Of a stretch of 64,000 nucleotides of DNA, positions 9,312-16,580 are shown piece after piece. Source of the stretch: an uncultured Collinsella sp. (GTDB lineage Bacteria; Actinomycetota; Coriobacteriia; Coriobacteriales; Coriobacteriaceae); contig CAUFBM010000004.1 of the NCBI GenBank assembly GCA_959023295.1, positions 66,012-130,011 on the forward strand. The letters run 5' to 3'. Position 1 is the stretch's first letter. Each line of letters starts with the position of its first letter. The position numbers and the translations under genes were made by a program. The notes under the pieces were generated by a model that made no database searches, was not told the origin of the DNA, and was given only the letters and a program-made list of their open reading frames with translations.

Positions 9312-9340
9312 TTGTCCAAAATGTCATTCGTGGGTAGAAT
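9312..9340 (+). promoter_or_regulatory. Sigma-70-type promoter for an antisense RNA
   Basis: TTGTCC (9312-9317) and TAGAAT (9335-9340) are separated by 17 bases, an optimal arrangement. There is no plus-strand protein gene downstream with a ribosome site; transcription would start near 9347 and run into the strong terminator hairpin ending at 9429. Confidence 0.5.
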
Positions 9341-9346
9341 AGTGTC

Positions 9347-9429
9347 GACGGCAGCCCAAGTTCTGGAAAGCTGGGCAGCGCCGTTGCTTGGATTAAGGGG
9401 TCAACGCCTTAGCGGCGGCGACCCCTTTT
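9347..9429 (+). ncRNA. Candidate antisense RNA (antitoxin-like), ~80 nt
   Basis: Predicted from the promoter at 9312-9340 to an intrinsic terminator made of GGGGTC (9397-9402) pairing with GACCCC (9420-9425), an inner CGCC/GGCG pair, and TTTT (9426-9429). An upstream hairpin GCCCA/TGGGC lies within it. The RNA is complementary to the last codons and the 3' untranslated region of the 41-aa membrane peptide gene on the other strand. Convergent toxin mRNA and antisense RNA sharing a terminator region is the layout of known type I toxin-antitoxin loci such as fst/RNAII and txpA/RatA. Expression is inferred. Confidence 0.4.
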
Positions 9430-9534
9430 ACGTTGCTTCGAACGTTGCTTGAGTGCCTCGGAAAGCCCGACGAGCGCTGTGAAGAACGAGACCAAAGCGG
9501 TCAGAAGTCTCACAAAATCAATCAGATCGGTCAT
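9409..9534 (-). CDS. 41-aa hydrophobic, basic-tailed peptide (candidate type I toxin)
   Basis: Short gene with a very strong ribosome site (GGGAGGTGATG) placed 7 bases before ATG at 9534, and a TAA at 9409-9411. The peptide has an acidic start MTDLIDF, one membrane span (LLTALVSFFTALVGL) and a strongly basic tail (KQRSKQRKRGRRR). This architecture matches Fst/TxpA/holin-like small membrane toxins, though I cannot assign a family by sequence. A minus-strand promoter candidate lies ~58 bases upstream. The antisense RNA predicted at 9347-9429 overlaps its 3' end. An alternative is a regulatory or stress-related small membrane protein. Confidence 0.6.
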   Translation of the reverse strand: MTDLIDFVRLLTALVSFFTALVGLSEALKQRSKQRKRGRRR

Positions 9535-9598
9535 GGGCATCACCTCCCATCAGATGGAGGGCGTTGCCCGGCACATGGAACTGCCGTCAACAGTATCA

Positions 9599-9628
9599 AT
9601 TCTATCAAAGCGCAGTTAGGTATGCGAA
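9599..9628 (-). promoter_or_regulatory. Promoter candidate for the 41-aa peptide gene
   Basis: Read on the minus strand: TTCGCA (9628-9623), 18-base spacer, then TGA-TAGAAT with the -10 at 9604-9599, i.e. an extended -10. Predicted start near 9592 gives a leader of about 58 nt before ATG 9534. Confidence 0.4.
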
Positions 9629-9661
9629 TGTTTGTTCGTATTTCAAGAGACCAGCGTCACC

Positions 9662-9690
9662 TGTGACAAAGGGGCTATCCCTTTGTCACA
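9662..9690. repeat. Perfect 12-bp-stem hairpin of the TGTGACAAAGGG family (copy 2)
   Basis: TGTGACAAAGGG (9662-9673) and CCCTTTGTCACA (9679-9690) pair perfectly around a 5-base loop. On the minus strand it sits directly after the HAD phosphatase stop, where it could also serve in termination. It matches the hairpin at 9223-9257. Confidence 0.7.
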
Positions 9691-10548
9691 TTATTCGATG
9701 ACGGTGCGGGAGTTTTGCTTGCGCATGGTGGCGAGCATGTGTTTGGGGACGGCATGAACCATGCAACTGCCGATAGTTGCACTCGCGGCGGCCTTGGCGG
9801 CATCGCTGCCGTTTTTGGTCGCGTAGCTGTGGCGGAAACGTTTGAGCATGGCAATGTCGTTGCCGCCGTCGCCGTAGACCGCGACCTCGTCCTCGGCAAT
9901 GCCGTAGTAGCCCGCCAGCCAGGACACACTCTCGCCCTTGTTGCACGCCACGTCCGTGATCTCGAACATCACCGGATCGAACGGCGCGTTGACCACGCGG
10001 TCCGATCGCTCGGCCAAATATGCCTTAAGGTCGCGCTCCAGCTCGGGCGAGGTCACGCGGCAGTTGATCTTGCACACATCGTGGCGAAGGATGTCACCGA
10101 TCGACTGGTCGAAATACTGTTCCTCGTGATAGCCGCCACGCGCGCGCATGCCGCGCATCACGATGCGCTTGATAGGGCTGTCCTTTTTAAAGCCCGCCTG
10201 ATGCATCTCGAACGAACCGCTCGAGAACATGCCATCGGGTGTGGAGCAATCAAAGCAAATGTCCGGGAATGCCTTGAGCAGCTCCTCGGTAACCTGCGGA
10301 TCGATGGTCCAGGTCTTGAGCACCTCGCCATGGCAGTCGCGCACGATGGACCCATTGGAGCAGCAGGCGTCAAGCGCCAGCCCCGTAAAGCCATGCTCGC
10401 CGATTGGCAACGTCGAGCGCCCGGTCGCGGGAACCACATGCAGGCCAGCCTCGGTCAGCTCGCGAATGGCGCGGCGGATGGTCCCGTCTGCCTCGTGCAG
10501 GGCGTTCAGCAGCGTTCCGTCTAAGTCACTCGCAAACATCTTGATCAT
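9691..10548 (-). CDS. Cof-type HAD-IIB family phosphatase
   Basis: 285 aa from ATG 10548 (MIKMFASDLDGTLLNA); the frame is open further upstream but those residues are encoded by a hairpin repeat. Motif I is DLDGTLL with the nucleophile Asp; motif II is VVPATGRS; the C-terminal motif IV is VAVYGDGGNDIAML. The C2B cap lies between. Family members dephosphorylate sugar phosphates and cofactors such as pyridoxal phosphate or flavin mononucleotide; the substrate here is unknown. Its ribosome site GGAGAGG lies inside the stem of the perfect hairpin 10549-10602, immediately before the start codon, which should restrain translation. Confidence 0.85.
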   Translation of the reverse strand: MIKMFASDLDGTLLNALHEADGTIRRAIRELTEAGLHVVPATGRSTLPIGEHGFTGLALDACCSNGSIVRDCHGEVLKTWTIDPQVTEELLKAFPDICFDCSTPDGMFSSGSFEMHQAGFKKDSPIKRIVMRGMRARGGYHEEQYFDQSIGDILRHDVCKINCRVTSPELERDLKAYLAERSDRVVNAPFDPVMFEITDVACNKGESVSWLAGYYGIAEDEVAVYGDGGNDIAMLKRFRHSYATKNGSDAAKAAASATIGSCMVHAVPKHMLATMRKQNSRTVIE

Positions 10549-10602
10549 GGGCACGCCTCTCCTTCGTCTGCACGATATTGTAGACGAAGGAGAGGCGTGC
10601 CC
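10549..10602. repeat. Perfect 21-bp-stem hairpin enclosing the ribosome site of the HAD gene
   Basis: Arms 10549-10569 and 10582-10602 are exact reverse complements with a 12-base loop. In the minus-strand transcript the 3' arm contains GGAGAGG and ends directly at the ATG (10548-10546), so the Shine-Dalgarno sequence is fully base-paired. It may also end transcription from the MFS gene upstream. Confidence 0.8.
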
Positions 10603-10663
10603 AAACAATGCCGTCCCGGCGCGGCGTACCACCGCCTCCACAAATTCACGGTGCCCCAGTGCG

Positions 10664-11926
10664 TTAAGACAATCGCCACAAGCGACTTTTCAGCCGATAA
10701 AACAGCACCGTCGTCAACGTCAACACCGCCAGCATGCCTGCGAATACAATCGCCGGTGTCCATCGATCATATGCAACCCCGTACGTCAATTGGCCGATAG
10801 GTGTTGCGCAGGAAAGGACCATGTAAACGACCGAAAGCACTTTTCCGCAGAGCTCAGTCGGCGCTGCCCGTTGAACAAACGCGATGATTTCAACCGACGC
10901 AATGGCTGCCCACACCATGACCCATGCCGAACCAACCGCAAACACGGTGAACACCCATACATCTGTGCCGAACAGTAGCGTGACAATAATCGGTACGACT
11001 CCTAAACAGATCATCGCAACATATTGACATATGCCCTTGAAGGAAAAACGATGCGGCCAAATACCGACCAAACCACTGCCGACAAGACCACCTAAGCCCA
11101 TAGCCACCTCAATAATCCCAACAAAGGATGACTGCATTCCGAGATGCTTTGCAACAATAACGGGAGCACCAATCGTTAACCCAACTAACGCAAGGTTCAA
11201 AATAGCCGCAATCAAAAACACAACGAGCAATGATGAGTTTTGAGACAGGTACCGAATCAACTCCCGAAAATCGTTTCGGCGTGTCGTACGAGTCGCGCCG
11301 TCTCCCATCGTTTCAGATGAGGCATTTTGCTTGAGTGCGCCCCCGAACAGCAGGGCTGAAATCGTAAACGTCAACGCCGCGGTTTCGCATAGAGTATCGA
11401 TACCAAAGCACCCATAGACTGCCGTCCCGACTACAGGCCCCAAGATATTGCTCATCATGATTATCTGCGAGACCAACGCAGTGGCACGCTCAACCTTTTC
11501 TTGGCCCGTCATGCACACCGCCTCAATTTGAAGCATCGGTTTCAGCAGCGATTGGATGCCATATTGGACGCAAAGCATTGCTGCCACGACAACCGCAAGA
11601 GGCAGCGAACGCTTCATGGGGATAAACAGCAGTGATGCAGCCATCAGAACAATGCCGAGTACCACAAGAACCCCGCGACGTCTTCCCCGATCCGCCAAAA
11701 TCCCGCCAACCGGAGTCGCGAGCACGCCCGGTATGAACGCTATCGCCGCGACGGCGCCATATAACGTTGAGGAGCCGCTGCAATCGAACAAGTAAAGCGG
11801 GCACGCAAAGCACAGTGCCGACAGCATCGAATACGCACACAGCTGTGCAACAAGAAGACCAAATAGCCTGATAGATCGCACTGTTTTTGGCGCCAATGAA
11901 ACGCTAATTCTTCGCATCCCAGCCAT
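10664..11926 (-). CDS. MFS transporter (probable drug/metabolite exporter)
   Basis: 420 aa, about 12 membrane spans. The loop after the second span reads GGILADRGRRRGVLVV, the MFS signature loop (G-x-x-x-D-R-x-G-R-R); the middle contains a cytosolic loop of charged residues (SSETMGDGATRTTRRNDF). Proton-driven export is the common role for members of this type. The gene lies downstream of a TetR regulator on the same strand, and a near-perfect palindrome sits between the regulator and this gene, 13 bases before the start codon, so it is probably the repressor's target. The alternative start at 11917 would remove three residues. Confidence 0.85.
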   Translation of the reverse strand: MAGMRRISVSLAPKTVRSIRLFGLLVAQLCAYSMLSALCFACPLYLFDCSGSSTLYGAVAAIAFIPGVLATPVGGILADRGRRRGVLVVLGIVLMAASLLFIPMKRSLPLAVVVAAMLCVQYGIQSLLKPMLQIEAVCMTGQEKVERATALVSQIIMMSNILGPVVGTAVYGCFGIDTLCETAALTFTISALLFGGALKQNASSETMGDGATRTTRRNDFRELIRYLSQNSSLLVVFLIAAILNLALVGLTIGAPVIVAKHLGMQSSFVGIIEVAMGLGGLVGSGLVGIWPHRFSFKGICQYVAMICLGVVPIIVTLLFGTDVWVFTVFAVGSAWVMVWAAIASVEIIAFVQRAAPTELCGKVLSVVYMVLSCATPIGQLTYGVAYDRWTPAIVFAGMLAVLTLTTVLFYRLKSRLWRLS

Positions 11927-11938
11927 AAGCCTGCCCCC

Positions 11939-11963
11939 AAATACATACTGTTAGTATGTATTT
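11939..11963. promoter_or_regulatory. Palindromic operator for the TetR/MFS pair (site 1)
   Basis: A 25-base palindrome: AAATACATAC, a 5-base centre TGTTA, and GTATGTATTT mirror each other. It lies just upstream of the MFS start codon (11926). A second, weaker copy is at 12009-12023. Confidence 0.65.
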
Positions 11964-12008
11964 AATGACTTGAAAAGGGCAGCCGTGGCTACCCTCACAA
12001 ATCAATTA

Positions 12009-12023
12009 CATACCGTTGGTATC
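12009..12023. promoter_or_regulatory. TetR operator-like site 2
   Basis: CATACCGTTGGTATC resembles site 1 (CATACTGTTAGTATG) position by position and keeps ATACC/GGTAT symmetry. It lies directly beside the stop codon of the TetR gene (12028). Confidence 0.45.
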
Positions 12024-12027
12024 TATA

Positions 12028-12690
12028 TTACCACCCGGCACGGTTCCATACGTCCCAAATCTGGGCCGTTGTCTGGAGCACTTCATTACCCAAATCAAGC
12101 CCCACCGCGGCCGCCATCTGCGCCAAACATTGTGCGCGAGCAAGCATTCGCTCCTTGGGCTCGAGCGGACGGAACAATGGCAGCAGCCAAAGATTCGCTA
12201 ACAACGATACGGCCTCCGCTGCTTCGCGCGGGCATTCGCACGCAATGGAGCCGTCGGCGATGCCCTCCTCGATTACTGGCAAGAGATTGCCATCGGCCGA
12301 CTCGTCAAACGAACCTTGGTACTGCATCGCCAGCAGCCGCGAGCTTTTTACCGGATCTGCCGCAGGATGCATGCGAGTCCATAGCTCGATTTGCGGAACG
12401 ACGGACTCGGGCGCATAAAGTCGTTTGAGCTTTTGAGCTCCCGTCATATTGCCAGCACCGAGTGTCGCGCGACGGTGCTCAGCAATCGGAGCCGTTGCCC
12501 GATCAAATGCGGCGTTGAAAATCTCCTCTTTGCTCTTAAAGTGATGATAGACAGCACCCTTGGTCATGCCATCGAGGCGGTCGACGATGTCTTGAATGCT
12601 CGTCCCCTCATAACCCTGTACGCAGAATAGCTCCAGCGCCGCGTCGAGAATCTTCGCGACAGTCTCCTCGGGATATTTATTACGACCCAT
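12028..12690 (-). CDS. TetR/AcrR family transcriptional regulator
   Basis: 220 aa from ATG 12690 (MGRNKYPEETVAKILDAALE); a longer frame to 12726 adds an unlikely 12 residues. The helix-turn-helix is TSIQDIVDRLDGMTKGAVYH followed by HFKSKEEIF, the classical TetR DNA-binding end. The C-terminal domain is helical with no recognisable ligand motif. It lies upstream of an MFS exporter, with two palindromes of the same sequence between them, the usual design of a repressor released by the exported compound. Confidence 0.87.
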   Translation of the reverse strand: MGRNKYPEETVAKILDAALELFCVQGYEGTSIQDIVDRLDGMTKGAVYHHFKSKEEIFNAAFDRATAPIAEHRRATLGAGNMTGAQKLKRLYAPESVVPQIELWTRMHPAADPVKSSRLLAMQYQGSFDESADGNLLPVIEEGIADGSIACECPREAAEAVSLLANLWLLPLFRPLEPKERMLARAQCLAQMAAAVGLDLGNEVLQTTAQIWDVWNRAGW

Positions 12691-12764
12691 AATCCGTCCA
12701 TCCACAACGCAAGTCTTGTGCCTCATTGCAGCATTTTAACGTTGCGGATGGTAGACGGTCGATT

Positions 12765-13103
12765 CTACACCGCGGCGGGACCGTGTTCGCCAGTACGTAT
12801 GCGAATAACTTCCTCGACCGGCTCGACCCAGATCTTGCCGTCGCCGACGGCACCGGTGCGAGCGGCGCTGCAGATAATGTCGACAATGCCGTCGACATGC
12901 TCATCGGCGCAAATGAGCGTGAACTGCACCTTAGGAATCGTGTTGACAAGCAACTCGTTGCCGCGCACGTATTCCTTCCAGCCATGCTGTGCGCCGCAGC
13001 CCTGCACCTGGTTGATAGTCATGCCACGAACATCGGCAGCAAACAGAGCGTCTTTAAGAACCTCAAGCTTCTCGGCACGAACGATCGCCGTAATCTTCTT
13101 CAT
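12765..13103 (-). CDS. glnK: PII-family nitrogen regulator lacking the modified tyrosine
   Basis: 112 aa. PII trimers sense ATP/ADP/2-oxoglutarate and, as GlnK, plug the AmtB ammonium channel. Family features are clear: MKKITAIVRAEKL start, the B-loop TGAVGDGKIWV and the C-loop IRIRTGE. In the T-loop, E. coli GlnB reads YRGAEYMVDFLPKVK; here the same stretch is VRGNELLVNTIPKVQ, so Tyr51, the residue uridylylated or adenylylated elsewhere, is Leu. Covalent control is therefore not expected. The gene follows amtB on the same strand, 213 bases away, with a large hairpin between. Role as AmtB partner is inferred from this linkage. Confidence 0.88.
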   Translation of the reverse strand: MKKITAIVRAEKLEVLKDALFAADVRGMTINQVQGCGAQHGWKEYVRGNELLVNTIPKVQFTLICADEHVDGIVDIICSAARTGAVGDGKIWVEPVEEVIRIRTGEHGPAAV

Positions 13104-13211
13104 AGTGAATTCCTCTCTTCAAAAAAAGAAATGAATTGTCCCTCACATGGCACGGGGTTTCCAGGTGCCACAGACCAACCTTGTAGATCAGATAAGTGCA
13201 ACTAACAGGTC

Positions 13212-13320
13212 TTAGCAGGTTTCCCAAGTGCCGCAGATCGGCCTGAAAGAGGAGCGAAGCGTACTTAAGTACGTGAGCGACGATTGAACGGCAAGGTGCG
13301 GTACTTGGGGAAGCTGCTAA
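13212..13320. repeat. Long hairpin between amtB and glnK
   Basis: TTAGCAG (13212-13218) pairs with CTGCTAA (13314-13320) and the arms stay mostly complementary inwards to the apex CGTACTTAAGTACG (13260-13273). The element overlaps the amtB stop codon. It contains internal loops near GAGCGAAGCG/CGTGAGCGAC. It probably lowers glnK expression relative to amtB or acts as a terminator; this is inference. Bases 13140-13211 show nothing further. Confidence 0.65.
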
Positions 13321-14594
13321 TCGAGTCCCGAGAAGGAGGGGTATGCGCTCTCGCCGTGTTGACTCGCATCCAGGCCCAGCGCCTCGTCGGCCTCGTCCAC
13401 GCGCAGGCTGCCGCGGAACAGTGCCTTGACCACCGCGACAATCACCAAGTCGAGCACCAGCACAATAGCGACCGTCACCACAATGCCCAGGATCTGCGAG
13501 ATGAGCAGCGACACGTCGCCCGTGTAGAACAGGCCGCCCTTACCGGTCCACGAGAGCTCCGGCACACAAAACAGACCCGTGAGCACGCCGCCCAAGATGC
13601 CGCCGATGCCGTGGCAACCGAACGCGTCGAGCGCATCGTCGTAGCCGAACTTGGTCTTAAGATGGCTGATGGCCAGGTAGCAGACGGGCGATACGATCAG
13701 GCCCATAACCAGCGCTGCCCACGGCTCGACAAAGCCCGCGCCGGGCGTGACCACCACAAGTCCCGCAACCAGACCGGTGTTGGCGCCCACCAGCGTGGGG
13801 CGACCAGTGTGCACGCGCTCGACGGCAAGCCACGAGACCATGCCCGCCGCGCTGGCCGTCACGGTGTTGAGGATGGCGAGTGCCGCCACGGCGTCGGCCT
13901 TAAACTCGCTGCCGCCGTTAAAGCCAAACCAGCCAAACCAAAGCAGGCCGGCGCCCAGCGCTACAAACGGCACGTTATGCGGACGATAGCTCACCATGCC
14001 AAAACCACGACGACGGCCGAGCATTAAGCAGAGAATCAGGCCCGTAAGACCGGACGAAATGTGCACCACGTCGCCGCCGGCAAAGTCGAGTGCGCCGATA
14101 ATGTCACCGATAAAGGAGCCCTCGCCGCCCCAAACCATGTGGGCAAGCGGCGCATAGACCACAAGCAGCCAAATGCCCAGGAAGGCCGTCATGGCACCAA
14201 ACTTAACGCGGCCGGCCAGGCTGCCCGTGACGATAGCAGCAGTGATCATGGCAAATGCCATCTGAAAGGCGATGTTGATGATCTGAGGGTAGACGGCGCC
14301 GTCAGTGGCATTGCCCTCGGCCGCCTGCAGCACCTGGTTGAGCACCGGAAGGCACAGTAGCTGGTCAAGGCCTCCAATAAACGGGCTGGAACCGTCGCCG
14401 CCGTAGGCCAGCGACCAGCCGGCAACAATCCACAGCACGCCAACCAGGCCAATGGCGCCAAAGCACATGAGCATGGTGTTGATGACATTTTTGCGCCTGG
14501 ACAGGCCGCCATAGAAAAACGCCAGACCCGGTGTCATTAAAAACACGAGCATGGTGCAGATGAGCATAAACGTTGTCGATCCCGTATCGTACAT
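13317..14594 (-). CDS. amtB: AmtB/MEP ammonium transporter
   Basis: 425 aa from ATG 14594, which follows GGGGGAGCGA; the frame is open to 14651 but this start gives the usual periplasmic N-terminus and first span (FMLICTMLVFLMTPGLAFFYGGL). Eleven spans are expected. Family motifs seen are DFAGGDVVHISSG, with the channel histidine, and DALDAFGCHGIGGILGG, with the twin histidine position. It carries ammonium/ammonia across the inner membrane. The adjacent PII gene is its expected cytosolic regulator. Confidence 0.93.
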   Translation of the reverse strand: MYDTGSTTFMLICTMLVFLMTPGLAFFYGGLSRRKNVINTMLMCFGAIGLVGVLWIVAGWSLAYGGDGSSPFIGGLDQLLCLPVLNQVLQAAEGNATDGAVYPQIINIAFQMAFAMITAAIVTGSLAGRVKFGAMTAFLGIWLLVVYAPLAHMVWGGEGSFIGDIIGALDFAGGDVVHISSGLTGLILCLMLGRRRGFGMVSYRPHNVPFVALGAGLLWFGWFGFNGGSEFKADAVAALAILNTVTASAAGMVSWLAVERVHTGRPTLVGANTGLVAGLVVVTPGAGFVEPWAALVMGLIVSPVCYLAISHLKTKFGYDDALDAFGCHGIGGILGGVLTGLFCVPELSWTGKGGLFYTGDVSLLISQILGIVVTVAIVLVLDLVIVAVVKALFRGSLRVDEADEALGLDASQHGESAYPSFSGLD

Positions 14595-14792
14595 TCGCTC
14601 CCCCTTGATCGCATGAACGTTGTCGGCGCCCATAATGCGGCCGAGGGGCAACTGGTGTAGACCAGATACGGCGTTGTTAAACGCTGCGTTGTCGAATGGA
14701 AACGGTGCCGCAATCTTGGAAACGGCACGGCAACGGACGCGAAACGGACGGGAAATACGCGAGCAAGGGAGCCGTGAGCACGCCCATCCCGG

Positions 14793-15812
14793 CTAGCGCC
14801 GAAACAGCTCGCGGGCGCGGTCGCGGAGATTAGTTGCTCGAATGACACCTTCGTAGCGATTGATGCGCAGACGCGGGAAGGCATTGAAAAAGCGCAGGTC
14901 GCGGCGGCTGAGCGACACGCTCGGCACCGGACGGCTCATGCGCTTGCCGGCAAGGCGACGACTGAACGACGGACGCGGCATGCTCGGCGCGGCATCGGCC
15001 ACGCGGCGGGCAGCGAGCGCCAGGCCGCGAGCACCATCCGCGATAAACGTCGGCATCGAAGCCTTCTCGCGCAGGGCATCGAGCGTCGCATCGCCCAGCT
15101 CCGCCAGCCACGCGTTAACGGCACGGCTGCGGATGTGCGTCTGTGCCACCGAGTCAATCGTCGAATCGGGAATGCGCTCAAGCATTGAGTCCGAGGCATC
15201 GGCAAGCGACTCATTAATGCGGTCGGCAAGGTCGGCCCGGACGCGCTCCAGCTGATCAGACAGACGCCGCCAGCTCGCCAACGAGCACACCGCGTCGACC
15301 ATCATCGCGACCGCGACGATAACCGCGGACAGCCGCACAATCAGCACCGGCAGATGGCCGAGCAGCCCCAGCAATGCCGGCTCCACCAAGCGGCAAATGC
15401 ACAGCGCGCCCAAGCCAAACGCACAGGCCCAGTACAGGCAGATGCGTCCGTGCAGGTTAAACGGCAGGTGTGAGTAATCCCAAAAGCGCGCGCCTGTTGT
15501 TTTTTCCAATAGAAGGCCCACACTGTACTCGATTACGCTGCATACAAGCGCCGCGGCGACAAACTGGCTCGAGGCATCTGGAATCCCGCGCAGCAAAAGC
15601 CAGCAGGCTATGCCGCCCACACCATAGATAGGGCAACACGGCCCCAGCAAAAAGCCACTGTTGGCAAATCGTCCGTGATTGAGCATGGCGCAAACCGTCG
15701 ACTCCCACGCCCAGCCGCAAAACCCGTAAAAGGCAAACGAGAGCACCAGTGCCGAGAGTGGACAGGCGGCAAGCGTCGCGCCGCCAAAAGCCATGTCGAT
15801 CGCGGTTCCCAC
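14793..15812 (-). CDS. CmpB-type membrane protein (putative ABC transporter type IV, PF06541-like)
   Basis: 339 aa from a GTG at 15812, or from an ATG at 15794. Residues 1-170 contain about five membrane spans; the landmark FWDYSHLPFNLHGRICLYWA is characteristic of this poorly understood family. The C-terminal 170 residues are soluble, arginine-rich and helical, ending NLRDRARELFRR; that long tail is longer than in minimal family members. Only three bases separate it from the HD-domain gene upstream, so they are an operon. Despite the family name, no ATPase is encoded nearby and a transport role is not established. Confidence 0.75.
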   Translation of the reverse strand: MGTAIDMAFGGATLAACPLSALVLSFAFYGFCGWAWESTVCAMLNHGRFANSGFLLGPCCPIYGVGGIACWLLLRGIPDASSQFVAAALVCSVIEYSVGLLLEKTTGARFWDYSHLPFNLHGRICLYWACAFGLGALCICRLVEPALLGLLGHLPVLIVRLSAVIVAVAMMVDAVCSLASWRRLSDQLERVRADLADRINESLADASDSMLERIPDSTIDSVAQTHIRSRAVNAWLAELGDATLDALREKASMPTFIADGARGLALAARRVADAAPSMPRPSFSRRLAGKRMSRPVPSVSLSRRDLRFFNAFPRLRINRYEGVIRATNLRDRARELFRR

Positions 15813-15815
15813 CGT

Positions 15816-16352
15816 CTACCCTCTCCTCTTTTCGTTCGATTCGCTGCTCACGTCATCGTCCGCCTCGTCCTTGCGCCGCAGACGGCCGGCGACCGTCTCG
15901 CGCAGTGCGCACCATTTATCCGCCAGGCACACAATCCATGCCTCACGACACGTCGGCGGCACCGGTACCAGCGGAAACATATGCCGTACGATAATATTCC
16001 GCTCGCGCGGCGTCAGCTCAAAATCTTCCTCCGCACGCGCCAGGGCAAAAAACGGGTGACGAAAGCCATGCAGTCGATGGCTTGGGTCGGGATCGTGCCA
16101 GTCATAGAGAAAGTAATCGTGCAGCAGGGCCCCGCGCAGCAGCGAGGCGCGGTCGATCGAAATGCCAGCACGGCCCAAGCGCTCGGCAAAGGACAGACTT
16201 GCCCGCGCTACCGAGGTCACATGTGTATAGACCGTCACATCGCCATGTTGGATAAACTCATGTGTCAGGCCCAAGCGGCCCGTCTGGGCAAGCTGACGGG
16301 CGGCATCGTCGACCTCGCGCGCGATTTTCTCGGCACGAACGGTATCGGACAT
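15816..16352 (-). CDS. HD-domain protein (putative metal-dependent phosphohydrolase)
   Basis: 178 aa from ATG 16352, preceded by GGAAGGGGGCAGC; upstream in-frame codons to 16397 are not needed. The HD signature is split as usual: HVTSVARASL, then LLRGALLHDYFLYDWHD with the HD doublet, then RHPFFALAR and ERNIIVRHMFPL, followed by CLADKWCALRE with the distal Asp. Such domains hydrolyse phosphoester bonds in nucleotides or second messengers; the substrate is unknown. Co-transcribed with the CmpB-type membrane gene three bases downstream. Confidence 0.82.
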   Translation of the reverse strand: MSDTVRAEKIAREVDDAARQLAQTGRLGLTHEFIQHGDVTVYTHVTSVARASLSFAERLGRAGISIDRASLLRGALLHDYFLYDWHDPDPSHRLHGFRHPFFALARAEEDFELTPRERNIIVRHMFPLVPVPPTCREAWIVCLADKWCALRETVAGRLRRKDEADDDVSSESNEKRRG

Positions 16353-16580
16353 GCTGCCCCCTTCCAGCGGCTCACGGCGGCAAGCCACGGCCTGCACACA
16401 TTGAATAAAATCATCATCGAATTTACCAGTATGGCATCGGACAAAACGTTTTGCCCCGCCAGTTGGCGAATTACCGCGCCGCCGTCACATATCAAACGCC
16501 AAAATGTGCGAGACTGTCTTGTGCAATTGTGCCGGCCGAGGGAGTGCCGGCGCTCGATTCGCATGGAGTAACCCACAACG

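Noticed and set aside
9433..9666. A 77-codon plus-strand frame over the toxin-like locus
   Set aside because: No ribosome site, no hydrophobic or domain pattern; the minus-strand 41-aa gene has a near-ideal ribosome site.
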